Shown here: positions 1 to 11,594 of the stretch, in pieces | Numbering within the stretch: the stretch's first letter is position 1 | Layout of the letters: each line of letters begins with the position of its first letter | NCBI GenBank assembly: GCA_940671915.1 | Contig: CALNVZ010000649.1 | Span: 2,537,230 to 2,601,229 of the forward strand | From: Paracentrotus lividus | Taxonomy: Eukaryota > Echinodermata > Echinoidea > Camarodonta > Echinidae | DNA length: 64,000 bases | Direction of reading: 5' to 3' | Position numbers and translations under genes: made by a program | Notes under the pieces: generated by a model | What the model saw: only the letters and a program-made list of their open reading frames with translations | The model's database searches: none | What the model was told of the DNA's origin: nothing

Positions 1-897
1 GACCACAAGTGACCAAAATGGTCATTTTGGGACAAAAATTGGCCAAAATGGCCGAAGTGTCATGGGTACGGTCAGTAAGAGGGACATTTTGGGAATCAGC
101 GCAAAATTTTACTCCAGTTAGGACCTTCAAACCTTCCCCAGCAAAAATGCTGATTAACGGCCCTTGGCTCCTAGGGTAGTGGTTTTTCATTTCTTTTGTT
201 TTCAGCATAAAGATGGAATAAAATATTCCGAATTTTCACCAATCTCATTTTTTACTTCAACCTCTCCCCTAGACAAGAGACCTAAGCCTGTCCCCAGAAA
301 TATAGATTTAACTTACAAAACAATATAAAACAATACACCTCAGTCGCGTTTCCTGGGGGTAGGACTGAGGGGGGCTTGATCGTCCTGGATAACAAAAAGG
401 GGCCCCAAAATGAGAAAAAATGACAAAAATGGGCATCACGGGGGTTGAGAAAACTTCTTTGGAAAAAGGTCCACGTGAAGGGTTGGGAGAATGTCCAAGA
501 TATAGCCAGGGTCCCAAAAAGTATAAGCAGGGACAAACATATTCAAGAAATTAAAGTCAGAGCAAAATCATGTCGCTATAGCGGCAACAAAAATATTCCA
601 CCTTTATGACGGACAGTGTATCTGTATCAGTTTTTTTTTAATTCACTAGGAGTGCCCCCCCCCAAAAAAAAGAAGCTCATTTTAGCACTGATATTCAGGG
701 TATAATATTATAATACAGAGGGTTGTCTCTATATTACACGTGCACAGCTGTAATCGGATCATTGCATAATCTCTAAAATGCATTATTTGCTTTAGATTAC
801 AATAACTCTCCCCATACTTTCAGAGAATAGATATTGTTTGACTTTTCATTCATGCAAGATAAAAGAAAATAACACTCGTCTTTTTTTAAAAATGTAT

Positions 898-936
<39 letters not shown>

Positions 937-2732
937 TTGATTGATTGATTGATTGATTTATTTATATATATATTTTTTTAATGTTTATTTATTTATTTAT
1001 TATTCTTTTATTTTATTTTTTTATTTATTTATTTTTTTTTTTTTATAAAATTTTTTTTTTTTTTTTTTTTTTTGGGGGGGGGCTATAGGATGTCGTAACA
1101 TTATAAAAGGCCATCGTTGTACGGAAGAGTTCGTGGAGCTTTTCTTTGTCAAACTTTAAGTTTTTCTCTTCAAAAATTCAGAGAGGAATTTTTCAGTCAG
1201 CACTTTCTTTTTTTTCCATATGGGGCTCGGGCAATATAAATTCATTGCAGAGCTATTATTAACATGTTCACAATCATGCAACAATTTAAAAATGTGTTTT
1301 GTTAAACTGATGCCTGAACATAAAAATAAGCCTGCATAACAAAAGCAAAAAGAGTAAAATAAAGAAGGAAACGAATAAAGGACGAATTTAGAGAAATAAA
1401 TTGATAAGGCTCACTGCTTAAATCGTCGCGTTTTTTTGAAGAGTTGTTTTGTTCGTTACACAACCAAGGAAAACTTTCCGACTACTTTTATTTAAAAACG
1501 ATGTGCTTCATTTGTTTTTTTTTCACACTGTGGAAATTTATTTGTATTATATCTCCTTTTTGTTAGACCTCGCATGTCTGAAAGCAAAAGTACTATTCAT
1601 AATAACCAGTTAAGTATGAGCGAGGCTATTCAACAAATAATGATAGCCTCTTATCATTCCTGATTAAAGTCTGAAGAAAATTATTGTAAAGAAAATAATG
1701 CCTTTTCCTGCCTTGGACATTCCAATGCTGTCCATGGCGTAAGGAGCTTCTTTTTTTTTGGGGGGGGGGGGCGGGTAGGGAATTTTACTACTCCTGAAAT
1801 ATTAAGGAAAAGAAAATGCAAGAGTAAAGCTATAATTATTGGGAATCAAAATCAATAAAATCGAATGTAAAAACTTGGTAAAATTTTTACAATCATGTTT
1901 AAAGGAAATAATTTCGGTTGTAGGCATGTATAGTGAGCTTGGGGAAGAGAGCATCAATTTTTTTAAACGAAAAGTGTTGAATTGGTCCCGGGGGGGGGGG
2001 GGGGGGGGGGGCTACATAATCCAAGTCCCCTACAATATAACAAATTGAAAGTAGGTAACATGGTTCTGATCTAGCCAATCACAGCTAGTATTTTTGTACC
2101 ACTATTTACTATAAACATATACATAAACATATATGTGAATGTGAGTATGTGTGTATACTGTCCAGAGGGTTGTGAAAACGGGTTTTGATGTAATTATTTG
2201 CCTGAAATCGTGTATATCATATCGTCTGCTGCTTTTAATAATAGATATCGAAGGAGGTGGAGGATATGTTGGTGATATATATCCATATAAAGCATTCTGA
2301 TATGATGGGTTACCCTCGTCCCCCACCCGATCCCCCCCTCCCCAGACCTATAATAGCACACCCTTCCTAAATGGTCTACTCCAGTAACTAGGCCTTCTCT
2401 AGATCGAATAATTAAATCAAATCAGTGAGCAGCCGAGAAGACGGAGTATCAAAACTGTCAGCACTTGGTTTTTATAATCAGTATATCAATTCTTCTATAA
2501 TAACATCATATTCCTCTCTCTGTATGATAACTCTGAACATAGATATTCATATTTTTTACTTCTTTAAGTTAAACATCACGAGTTAGTTTATCATCGGCTG
2601 CTTGATTTGAAAACTGGATTCTTTGGCACGTATTATCGCCCAGCTCTTGATGAACGCAGATCTGTTGCTCAATCAAACCCCATCGTGTAAACAAGCATAA
2701 GACAGCGGACCCAATATCTGAAACTACTTGCA
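1..2732. other. Non-coding flank upstream of the PDZ gene
   Basis: I see no supportable gene here. It holds short iterations of a 'ccaaaatgg' word near 20-60, a TTTA/T-rich tract (about 895-1075) and G-runs at 1760-1772 and 1990-2011. The short ORFs on both strands between 282 and 536 overlap each other in different frames and resemble no family I know. The last part (about 2650-2732) would be promoter and 5' UTR of the gene that starts at 2733. In that gene's frame a TAA lies upstream of the ATG, at about 2688-2690. Confidence 0.6.
895..1079. repeat. TTTA microsatellite and T-tract
   Basis: Long run of TTTA units shading into TTGA units and then uninterrupted T, closed by a G-run. Low-complexity DNA of this kind is prone to assembly length errors. 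Confidence 0.9.
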
Positions 2733-2752
2733 ATGGAATGTGTGGCTGACAG
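2733..2752 (+). CDS. PDZ gene exon 1 (coding part)
   Basis: ATG followed by MECVAD and a split codon, ending at AG|GTAAGC. The donor is strong and the exon leaves phase 2. The frame upstream is closed by a TAA about 15 codons before the ATG. Confidence 0.5.
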
Positions 2753-4311
2753 GTAAGCCGACCTGACTATTACTTTTAATTTTACTTTTTTAGAAACTTT
2801 TGCATACCACATTAGTATTTTGCCCCCAAAATAAAAATTTCTATTTTAATTTAAAAATGATATTTAAAAAAGTCTGTCATGAATAATGGAAAAATATATC
2901 TTTCCATAGACACGATCCAAGCAGTAGGGCTGTATTTCCAAATCCTCTAGTTCACTATGATCGACATTATTACGACTGTGCAGTTGATACGTGCAACTGT
3001 GACTTATTTAAGTCAATCGATTTATATTGCAGACAAAGATTACTTAGTAGATGAATATTTTATTTTGATAGCAATCAGCGGTGTCTAAAGTCTGGGGTCG
3101 ATGTATTTTGTATCATACTACGTACTATATACATGCACTCAATACCCCGTTTGACAAAACGGAGTGTCTGCAAACTCAAATATTAGGATAAATTTAGTTA
3201 CACCATAACAAAGTTATATGTACTCATGATCAACCATAACTTTTGAAGGACAAGTAGATGTTTGTGAATATAACTTCTTAGTGGTCAACTAAATTTAGAT
3301 CAAGGTTTCATGAATATGGCCCCATAGCTTATGGATTCAACACGATTCTCTATTCTTCATCCTGTCATGTTCGCGCTCATTCTTATCCGACGATCGTACT
3401 CTTTCATGGTACCATTTGACACTCCTGGGTGAGGAAAAGCATGCTGATAAAAGTGCCTTGCTCAACATGACATGATCAATGAAGTATAGGTACCGCATTG
3501 TGTATACCAGGGAATCGAACCCACGACCTTTGATTCCCCTGTTAAATGATTAGGCTATTCCACTATGATGACATTTCTATATCAGGAGATTACAGATTGT
3601 TCTTTTGGGAGTGGAGATTGTGCACATAAAATGTGCTGAATCGTAATCAATGACTGGGAATATACTGTAAAACGCTTTGAGCAGTTACCAGTAATTGGAA
3701 AAGCGCTCTATAAAATAAAAAGTATTATTATTCTTATGAAAACTCCAACGATACTCACAAATATGATTGTCATTACAAAATAACTGATATATTTTTTATC
3801 TCCCCGAACGTATTATTCTGAATGAAAAGTAAAACCATTTTATTTTTATTGTTTCTCCTCTTTTCTTTTCTTTAAATTCTTCATTCTCAGATGCGACTTA
3901 TGGAGTCAGGTAAGTTTAACCCTTAAAATATAGATTTGTCTATTGATTAATTAATTGATTGATTGATTGAATTCATTTAATCACGGCAATCTCACATCAG
4001 CCAAATAAACAAGAATATTAAATATAATATTAATGTAGAGAGAGAAAATTCTAAAGATTACACATGTTATATAAACTTTAACATTTAACAACAAAAGAAA
4101 CCTTGTACAGAAGAAACAAAGTTAAACTCAAATCTAAAAGACATGCAAGAAAGGGAAGGGACGAAGGCGGGAAGAGCAAAAAACAAAAACAAACAAAAAA
4201 CAACAAAAAAAAACACAAAGAGGGGGGGGGAGGGGGAAATTACATGGTGGTTAAAGATAAACTAGGGAGAGAGTGAAAGATGGGAAGAAAAACAGAGAGA
4301 AGGAAAAGAAA

Positions 4312-4357
<46 letters not shown>

Positions 4358-4748
4358 CATGGGAAGTAAAATGGTGAAACTACATGTATACAGTATTATA
4401 ATTACCATATAGGCCTACCTGCAAATAGCGGGAGATTGGACAAAAGGCGGATATATTCAAGCAATGCATTGAATAACCGAGTCCTACACACAGAAAATGC
4501 TTTTGTTTAAAATTGCTTCATGGTTTTTGCAAAGTGAGGCTCAGATTGTACTTCTAAGGGTGTTATGTAAGTGTATTCTTAAGTTCAGATAAAAGTAGAT
4601 AAAGTAAGTAGATTTATTACAAGTTTACAGATAAAATCAATGATAGGGCTATTTTCTTTTTAAATAAATTTCTCCATGATTAAATTGCAAATGAAGAATA
4701 GAGTGGGTTCGTTCTTTAAAAAATAATAATAATAATAAAAAAGATCGA

Positions 4749-4792
<44 letters not shown>

Positions 4793-7700
4793 AGAGAGAG
4801 TGATCCCGACAGTCAATATTTTGAATGATGTCAATTTAGATATGAGTGTTGCATTTGTTTCTCATGAATGGTCCAAATATGGGGTTGTACACTGTTAGAA
4901 CGCTGTTTAAAAAATGTTGGTTTAAAAGTTAAACATTCTTGTTCAATATTTAAACATTATTGTTTAAAACCGGAAAAGCGAGGTTTTATAGCCTTAAACA
5001 AGACCTGATTAGATATTAGAGTTTAGATATTTAAACAGGTTTTGTTTAAACAGGCCGAGGCAAATGTCATGTGATAGTCATGAGCTAATGGCATCACTCG
5101 TTACATGCAAGGGAAATCGGCGCAATATTTCAATCATGGCAAAGGACTTATGCCTCACACAATGTATACAGATGTGTTGGCTCAGTGGATAGAGCGTCTG
5201 CCTTATAATCGAAAGGTTGTGAGTTCGATACCCGGCCGCGTTAACCAAAATAAAAGTTGGAGCCTTTTTTATTTTTTTGAGCGGAGCGTTAAACAATGCT
5301 GTTGCTATTTTAAACAACCATTAAATAACAGTCCGTTTAAACTTTTAAACAACAAGAGCGTTTAAGTTTTAAACAACTACAGGTTGTTTAATTTGTAATC
5401 AACGCTGTGCGATTCACCGGTTAACACGCAGTTGTTTAAGATTTTAAACAACTTTGTTTATTTTCTAACAGTGTACAAGTGTTCTGTATAACAACATCAC
5501 TGTAGTTTGCAAAATAAATGGCTCCATTATGTTGATATAAATTGTAATGTTCTCCTTGTTCTTTTTCATCGTATTATCATCTTCTCTCAAATCTCTCCGT
5601 TTGTTCTTCTTTTTCTTCCCCCCCCCGCTTCTTCTCCCGCCCTTAGGATTTAGAGAGTGATTTCAAGTTCATCACTGTGAAACGAAGTCGATTCGGTTAT
5701 GGGTTCAACGTGCAACCAAAAGATGAAACTATAGACATCCCAAATGACAATACCAGGCAAGATTTCTTTGTCGTCAAAGATATCCCGAAGAAAAATTCGA
5801 AAAATGGACTCATGGTTAGTATACAGACGTATTGCCTCACGAGGCATGTGAACGCTTTGCGAATGATATAGAATGTCGAAGTCCAAAAGTCGTATTTTAT
5901 GCAGAGAAAAAAAAAAAATCGGAAGTTTTTGTCGCGTAATTATTTTTCATTTTATGAAAATCTGAGCAAAGAAAATGGAATTTCATTGGGATTTGAACCC
6001 AAGACCTCCTGATGTCAAGACATTCGGTCTACGGTTTGAGCTTTGACAAGCCCCAGAAAACCATTCAGTTTCAAAGTTCGAGCGAAGGAGTGATCAACGC
6101 TCGAGCATTGAAAGCTATAAAGAGGTAAATACTCTTCGGCATTATAGTAGGGTTGGGCAAATAATTACTTTTTTCTGAGAAGTTATTTCAAACAAGTTGT
6201 TTCTGTAGTCAAATTTGATGTAGAATCCAAAAATTACAATTATTTTTATATACGATGATGTCTGACGTCGCTAAAGTGAAAAAAACGGAAATAGTGTATT
6301 TTGCCCATTCATGACACACTTTATAGGTATAAACCGGTTTTATTTTGTTTCTTTATTGATTTTGATGGTCTAGAAGTTCAAATCCGACAATTTTATCATG
6401 ACCTAATGTACCTAGTATGTGTTACAGGTGTTATTTAGTGATTTTGATATGAGGTGATTTTTGCTCGATATTGACTGAAACTAACTACCAAGCTACACTA
6501 ACAGTCAACTTAGGTAGGATTAATCATGTTGGATTAATCATGTTGGGTTCCCTGACACCCAAAATCCATATAAAAACGTAATAAAAGTGGTTTATACCTA
6601 TAAAAAGTGTGAATAACTGGGCAAATACGCCATTTCGGCGGCCATTTTGTTTTTTTTGCACTTTAGCGACGTAAGACGTCATCGTACGCAAAAATAATTG
6701 TCATTTTTGGTTTCTACATCGAATTGTACTATAGAAACAACTCGTTTTAAAAAAAAGTTGAGATTCGCCCAACCCTAATTATAGGCACGCATTAGTTTCG
6801 TTTGTTAGTGGGGGGGGGGGGGAGGATGATGTGTTCATCACCCCACCCCCCCCCCCCCCTTTTAACAATAGACAATAGAAAGTGCTTCCCGTTCTACGCC
6901 AGTGGCAATAACTTTTTTTGTTTTAACGAAGAAGAAAACAAAAAATGACAAAATTATGGTTCCTGATTTCCATCCTTATATTGAAGATTGGTGACGAGAT
7001 ACTCTCTTTCAACGGAACAAGCGCTCGACATCTAAAACAATCCGGTATCCAGGAGATACTCAAATATGGTCAAGGCGATATCGATCTCATTATCAGACGA
7101 AAACTACCTATGCATCTACCAGACGATGGTTACCATAGTAACAGCAACATACGGTGTGCCGTAAGTGATATAATTTGACATTTCACAAATATTTTTTGTT
7201 TTCATTTCTAGCTTTTTTGACCTTATAGTCATCTATTTAGGCAGGGGGTGGATGGAAATGTAAACGCCATGTCATTTATGCTTGAGAATTGCCTAATTTG
7301 TATCTTTTTTTAGATTTTATGTTTTTCAAAATAATGCTGTTATATTTGAGTCCGAATTAAATTGTACAATAGCTGGTGTGATTTACCCGTTGAAAACTAC
7401 TTAACATATTGTTTGAAAAATATGTTTTTTTTATGTCACCCAAAAACGAAGGTATTACCTACATAGAAAATCATGTTGATGAAAAGAACTAAATTTATAT
7501 AAAATAATAAGTTTATGTTTCTGGATTTCTGCATTTGCCTTTAATGTTCTTTCCCGTACACTGTAAAAAAAATATATGTATTTTTACAGCAAATCTGCTG
7601 TCGGCTGAGTCGCCATAGAAAATGTATTTCAAAAAACAGTTTTGTTGTAAGTTTCTCCTGCAAATAATTACGTGAGAAATACAAAATATACATCAGGAGT

Positions 7701-8264
7701 AACACATTTGTTCCGTTTTAACCAAATACGTACGCTATAAAACTCTAATGATATTTTTCCTTCTCTTTCATCAGTTCTTAAGGGAGAAATTTACAACAAA
7801 ACTGTATTTTAAATTACATTTTTGTATGGCGACTCTGCTAACATCACTTTGCTATATTTTTTCTGTATTTTTTTTTTTTAACAGTGTAGCCTTGGTGTTG
7901 TTTTTTGTTTGTGTGTTTTTTTGTTTGTTTTTGTATTTGTAATGTTAAATACATCGACTGCCAATTTTATTGCATTGAGAAGCACATTTAATGTGTCATT
8001 GCATCCAACATGGAACAAAATCATTTTCCCGAATTCACTTTCTCTTTCTCTCCCGTTTTCTGTCTCTCTCTCCCTTTGTCCGTCCTTCCCTTTCTCACGC
8101 TGCTGTTTTTATTTTCCCCTGTTTATTTCTTTACCAATTCTCCTTTTTTAAAATATTAATGTCTCTCTCTTTTCCCCGTTTTCTTTTGCTCTTTTTAACA
8201 GATGTCTCAAGAGTCTGATCTGCAACCAACGCAAGGGCGTCAATATTGGAATATTACTTTATGA
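2733..8264 (+). CDS. Predicted small single-PDZ-domain protein (5 coding exons)
   Basis: Coding exons 2733-2752, 3892-3910, 5647-5814, 6987-7160 and 8202-8264 join in frame to a predicted 147-residue protein. All four introns are GT-AG. Residues about 20-110 form a PDZ domain: the carboxylate-binding loop reads RFGYGFNV (GLGF class), then a long polar betaB-betaC insert (KDETIDIPNDNT), FFVVKDIP, GDEILSFNG and a helix HLKQSGIQEIL, then IDLIIRRK. By family alignment the helix position that is usually His in class I PDZ domains appears to be Gln, so ligand class is uncertain. PDZ domains bind the C-termini of partner proteins, so a scaffold or adaptor role is likely. There is no signal peptide or membrane segment. 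The start is supported by the in-frame TAA upstream and by phase agreement across all exons. I cannot assign orthology; exons 1, 2 and 5 rest on splice signals and frame only. Confidence 0.6.
3594..3738 (+). repeat. Short interspersed repeat tail (AAGCGCTCTATAAA type)
   Basis: The motif series ACGCTTTGAGCAGTTACCAG ... AAAAGCGCTCTATAAA followed by an AT-rich ATTATTATTCTT tail is the usual 3' end of dispersed SINE-like repeats in marine invertebrate genomes. Just upstream (3505-3560, minus strand) is a tRNA-like B-box context GGGTTCGATTCCC. Confidence 0.5.
3892..3910 (+). CDS. PDZ gene microexon 2 (19 nt)
   Basis: A pyrimidine-rich tract ends in TTCTCAG at 3891 and a GTAAGT donor starts at 3911. 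The 19 bases between them accept phase 2 and hand on phase 0, giving CDLWSQ, which is exactly what the flanking exons need. The support is splice signals plus frame, so moderate. Confidence 0.45.
4318..4354. repeat. (GA)n microsatellite
   Basis: About 18 uninterrupted GA units in the PDZ-gene intron 2. Confidence 0.95.
4750..4800. repeat. Poly(A) tract followed by GA repeats
   Basis: Almost 40 consecutive A followed by GA units in the same intron; the predicted 61-residue ORF across it is an artefact of the homopolymer. Confidence 0.95.
4888..5475. mobile_element. Foldback element with TACACTGTTAGAA termini
   Basis: The ends TACACTGTTAGAA and TTCTAACAGTGTA are inverted repeats. The interior is filled with GTTTAAAC-like words in both orientations. 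A tRNA-like segment sits inside (5168-5240). It lies in intron 2 of the PDZ gene and has no transposase, so it is a non-autonomous DNA element. Confidence 0.7.
5168..5240 (+). repeat. tRNA-derived (SINE-head-like) sequence
   Basis: GGCTCAGTGGATAGAGC is a good A-box/D-arm and GAGTTCGATACC a B-box/T-loop, with CTTATAA as an anticodon-loop-like stretch. The T-stem and acceptor stem do not pair well, so I read this as a tRNA-derived promoter remnant, not a functional tRNA gene. It is nested in the foldback element. Confidence 0.6.
5647..5814 (+). CDS. PDZ gene exon 3: N-terminal half of PDZ domain
   Basis: 56 codons in phase 0 between CCCTTAG and GTTAGT. It encodes FKFITVKRSRFGYGFNV, the betaA strand and carboxylate-binding loop, followed by FFVVKDIPKKN and NGLM. 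It continues directly into exon 4 (GLM + IGDEIL). Confidence 0.75.
5960..6060 (-). repeat. tRNA-like short repeat, family copy 1
   Basis: On the minus strand it reads like a D-arm (AAGCTCAAACCGTAGACC) and a T-loop context GGGTTCAAATCCC. The same family recurs at 42600-42690, sharing 'gagcaaagaaaatgg' and 'cctcctgat'. It is a SINE-like remnant in the PDZ gene intron 3. Confidence 0.55.
6148..6777. mobile_element. Foldback MITE with TAGGGTTGGGC termini
   Basis: Left end TAGGGTTGGGCAAATAATT and right end GCCCAACCCTA are inverted. The arms stay recognisable for over 100 bp, with matching 'gatgatgtctgacgtcgc' and 'gcgacgtaagacgtcatc' blocks. The flanking TA at each end fits a TA target duplication (Tc1/mariner-like). 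No ORF. It sits in intron 3 of the PDZ gene. Confidence 0.75.
6808..6862. repeat. G-run / C-run hairpin
   Basis: A run of 12 G, a short spacer containing GATGATGTG and ATCACC, then a run of C. The two runs can pair as a hairpin or form quadruplex/i-motif structures, and they lie 125 bp before exon 4 of the PDZ gene. Confidence 0.7.
6987..7160 (+). CDS. PDZ gene exon 4: C-terminal half of PDZ domain
   Basis: 58 codons in phase 0 from TTGAAG|ATT to GCC|GTAAGT. It encodes IGDEILSFNGTSARHL, the betaE strand and second helix, then DIDLIIRRK, the last strand. The tail KLPMHLPDDGYHSNSNI is polar and probably disordered. Confidence 0.75.
7557..7888. mobile_element. Foldback MITE with TACACTGTAAAAA termini
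   Basis: TACACTGTAAAAAAAATA at the left matches TTTTTTTTAACAGTGTA at the right in inverted orientation. Inner blocks AGTCGCCATAG and TATGGCGACTC are also inverted. No ORF; in intron 4 of the PDZ gene. Confidence 0.7.
8202..8264 (+). CDS. PDZ gene terminal exon 5
   Basis: A T-rich tract ending CTTTTTAACAG precedes 20 codons and TGA, in the phase left by exon 4. The C-terminus is RQYWNITL. The last three residues (I-T-L) fit a hydrophobic-X-hydrophobic PDZ-ligand pattern, which would allow self-association; that is inference only. Confidence 0.5.
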   Translation: MSQESDLQPTQGRQYWNITL

Positions 8265-8645
8265 TAAATTGGAATTACACCTCGTTCTGAAGGTTCATTT
8301 GTCGGAACATGTGATTTCCTATACCTGGATGTTCGTTTGTCCCAACGTTCATTCGTCCAAAATGAAATTGGGCTCGTCTGCCCGAAAATGAAATAGCGTT
8401 TGTTGTTCCGAAAGTTTGTTCGCCCGAAAATGAAATAGGGTTTGTTGTTCCAAAAGTTCGCTCTTCCGAAAATGAAAAAGAGTTTAATTCGAATATTTCA
8501 GACAAAAGAACCCTATTTCTTTTTTCGTACGAGTGAACCCTATTTCATTTACAGGACGAATAAACCCTATTGCACTTATGGAAGAATGAACGTTCGGACA
8601 AATAAACAAAATGAACTAAGTAGTCATATGATAGAATGGGAGAGT

Positions 8646-8681
<36 letters not shown>

Positions 8682-9730
8682 CAGAGAGAGGCAGAGACAG
8701 AAAGAGAGAGAGGGAGAGAGAGAGAGAGAGTGAGAGGAGAGGAGATAAATAAAGAGATTTTTAATACCTTATCTCTCAAATTTTAATTATGGTTGAATTA
8801 ATAAAAGTCCATGCAAAATACTACAGGTTATGATTACTAATGATTATTTAAACGGTGAAAATTAAAAGAAAAATAAATCTCTTTCATGTACGCACTGCTA
8901 TTAGGGAAGGGTGCAAAAAATGTATACTGTATACTTTATCTATAACAAATTGCTTGATGACACCATGGATCGAAACCAGAACGACACGTGCATGTATCAG
9001 GGTTTTATTTATTCATGCAATAATAAAATTATGATATCTCATAAAGGCGAAATTTATGTATAATTTGTAAAAAAGTTTCTATAATCTGTCTTGTCATAAC
9101 CATCGTTAATTGTATTGTTACACTGTATGGTATTGTTTAAGCAATTTGAATATATATTAAATGTTTTGTAAAGCACTACAGACTAGAATGTAATTGTCTG
9201 TTATTTATCGTTTTTTTTTTTTCCTTCATATTTCATTTAAGTTATTATGTTGTTCCATCTCAACAACAAACAAAGGTATCTAAAAGAGTATCTTAATACA
9301 TAAACGGCTATTGTTTGAATCTCAGTTATTTAACTAATTTTGAAATATACTTGTACTAAAACAAGTCAAGTGTGAACCATTATCAGAATTTGTATTTAAT
9401 TCCATATTGTCATGTAACTAAGAAACACCAAGCTCATGGGAACTAATTCACCCCCCCCCCCCCCCCCTCGCAAAAAAAAGTTTTAAAAGTATACAGATTA
9501 AACCAATTTCCAGTAGTGTACTAATGTATATATGTATGGCACTAAATAATAACTATCTTTGCACGACTTTCAACTAATTTTAGATAAACCCAGTCGAAGA
9601 TAGGCTATTATTCCACTAACTAAAACAGATTCAACATGATTTCATTTCTTTAAATACATAATTGCACACTTACAACGAAAAAAACAACAAACAGCAAACA
9701 CATTAAGTAGGTAATAGACTGCACGGTACA
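8265..9730. other. PDZ-gene 3' UTR and intergenic repeats
   Basis: No gene seen. 8289-8625 is made of imperfect iterations of a 'cgaaaatgaaatagggtttgt' type word, followed by a GA microsatellite (8641-8740). Candidate poly(A) signals for the PDZ gene are AATAAA at 8748 and 8800. A C-run lies at 9451-9467. Confidence 0.5.
8289..8625. repeat. Iterated 'CCGAAAATGAAATAGGG' repeat
   Basis: Several imperfect copies of a roughly 30-bp word in both orientations. A related stretch is at 17030-17210. The two 69-76 residue ORFs across it are repeat translations. Confidence 0.6.
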
Positions 9731-11487
9731 TAGATCTTTATTTCTTCATACTGTTCTCATGACATTAGATAACCTAATAGACATATCTCAACATAAATAA
9801 TTATCATAGGGTTTGAAGACCTTTATTGCTTAAGCTCATTCATAATATATAATAATAACTATACAAAACGCCATTTCTACAATAGGGTGCCACTAATTAA
9901 ATAGCTAAAACAAAATTAGTATTGTTTTAATGAGTAATTATAACCAACAAGACATGTTAAGAATAATTATTTCATCCTTTTGTTTTTAATGAGTGTGCGA
10001 CCCCAAAATAGCCATCTTAAAATATTATCCCTTTCTGGTATATGAAACCAATACTTTGCTTAATAGCATAACTGTTCATACCAAAAGAGAACATTTTGTG
10101 CTTATTTCAAGATTGCTTCCTTCCATTTTATATACTTTGTTATTTTTTAATATATAAAAACATAACATTTGAAGTTATTATCTGAAATGTGAGGGAAACT
10201 TTTGTACTTATCATTCCCGAGTAGTTTTTAATAGTTTGACGAAGTTAAAACGAATTAAACATCTACTTTTCGGGATTGATTCCCTATTAGAAGGCCATAT
10301 TTAAACCACAGATTTAGGCTAGGCTTAAAGTTAGGCGGCTTTTGAGAATACGGGCCAATGCAGCTTAACTATTTAATTGACTTGATATTGCATCCCTCTA
10401 CGTCTGTGGACCACTTGTTAAAAGGCTGCATAAATGATATAATGCTCAAACATTTTGGCAGAATAGACAGTCTGTTACAGTTTAAGACAATATTCAATTC
10501 TTATAGGTAGATTTATAACAAATTTACTCCTAATTATCTCACCAAAATTCAATGAAGTTTGTAAATTGAAAATTTCTATTATGCTGAAAACTCAACTGAC
10601 TGCATTGTAAACAGTTTCACTGTCTCTTATTCTTTCAGAATCAAGCCTGAAATATTATTAATACAACGATAGAAATAATTCAATTTTCATGAAAAGAAAT
10701 TAATTATTACATAATTTTGTTGTACCACACAGTTTTCTACAAATATATTGCAGTAAATAGATAAAATAACAATATTCAAACAAATTTGTAATGGCTAAAA
10801 TCATAAGAGATACATTATTTGGTATATTACTTCAATCATAGGACAATTTTCTATAAAGCTCTTTTTGAAAACCAAATGTTTTTTGATCTCATTATTTTTT
10901 TTTCTAAAGTGATCTGGGGAAGAATTTTTTTTTTCTACAATCTGCTTCTATTTGATTTATACCAATGTCTAAAAAATTATATATTTCCCAACCTGTATGT
11001 TTTAATATACCTAATAAATGAAATAAATGTACAATAGGATAATTATACAAACTATTTCTAGAGTTCCTGTACACAAAAAATATCGCAAAATATTTTGGGT
11101 TGGAATGCCAAGAAGTCTGTAACAAAATGAGCAATAATTTTTTTTTTAATTCTTAAATAAGTGACGAAAATAAAATCTCTATGTTACTGCATTGCAACTC
11201 TTACTATAAGATGGAAGCTACAACTGAAATTGAACAGACTTCCTATAAGCACTAGTTATAACGGTAATAAGCGATTAAAATAATCACTGACCAAACTTCA
11301 GGTTCCTATGTCATTGGAATAGTATTGACCTGTTTTCTATAGGTAACGAGAGGTCCTTTAGTCTATAGGATATAGAGAATTCAGTGGTAAAAGGGGAAAT
11401 ATAGAATATGTGTTAACTAGAGAGTTGCAAAGGTTGACAATATATCCCAAATAGAGTTTTGAATAGGACACCATCAACACCTGGGGG

Positions 11488-11594
11488 TGATTCACTAAAA
11501 ATTAAAATTAATCCCAACTATGAACCTATGGAACTACAACATGGCTATTGTTCCCCGCATCCCAGTTGGGATTGATTTTAGCTGTTAGTGAATA
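11488..11594. mobile_element. Short foldback element
   Basis: GGTGATTCACTAAAAATT ... ATCCCAACT is mirrored by AGTTGGGATTGATTTTAGC ... TTAGTGAAT. About 105 bp, no coding capacity. Confidence 0.6.

Noticed and set aside
282-536. 84- and 69-residue ORFs at the left edge
   Set aside because: Overlapping frames of the same non-coding stretch, no family resemblance, no splice context.
5168-5240. Functional tRNA gene
   Set aside because: A and B boxes are good, but T-stem and acceptor stem do not pair; the sequence is inside a repeat.
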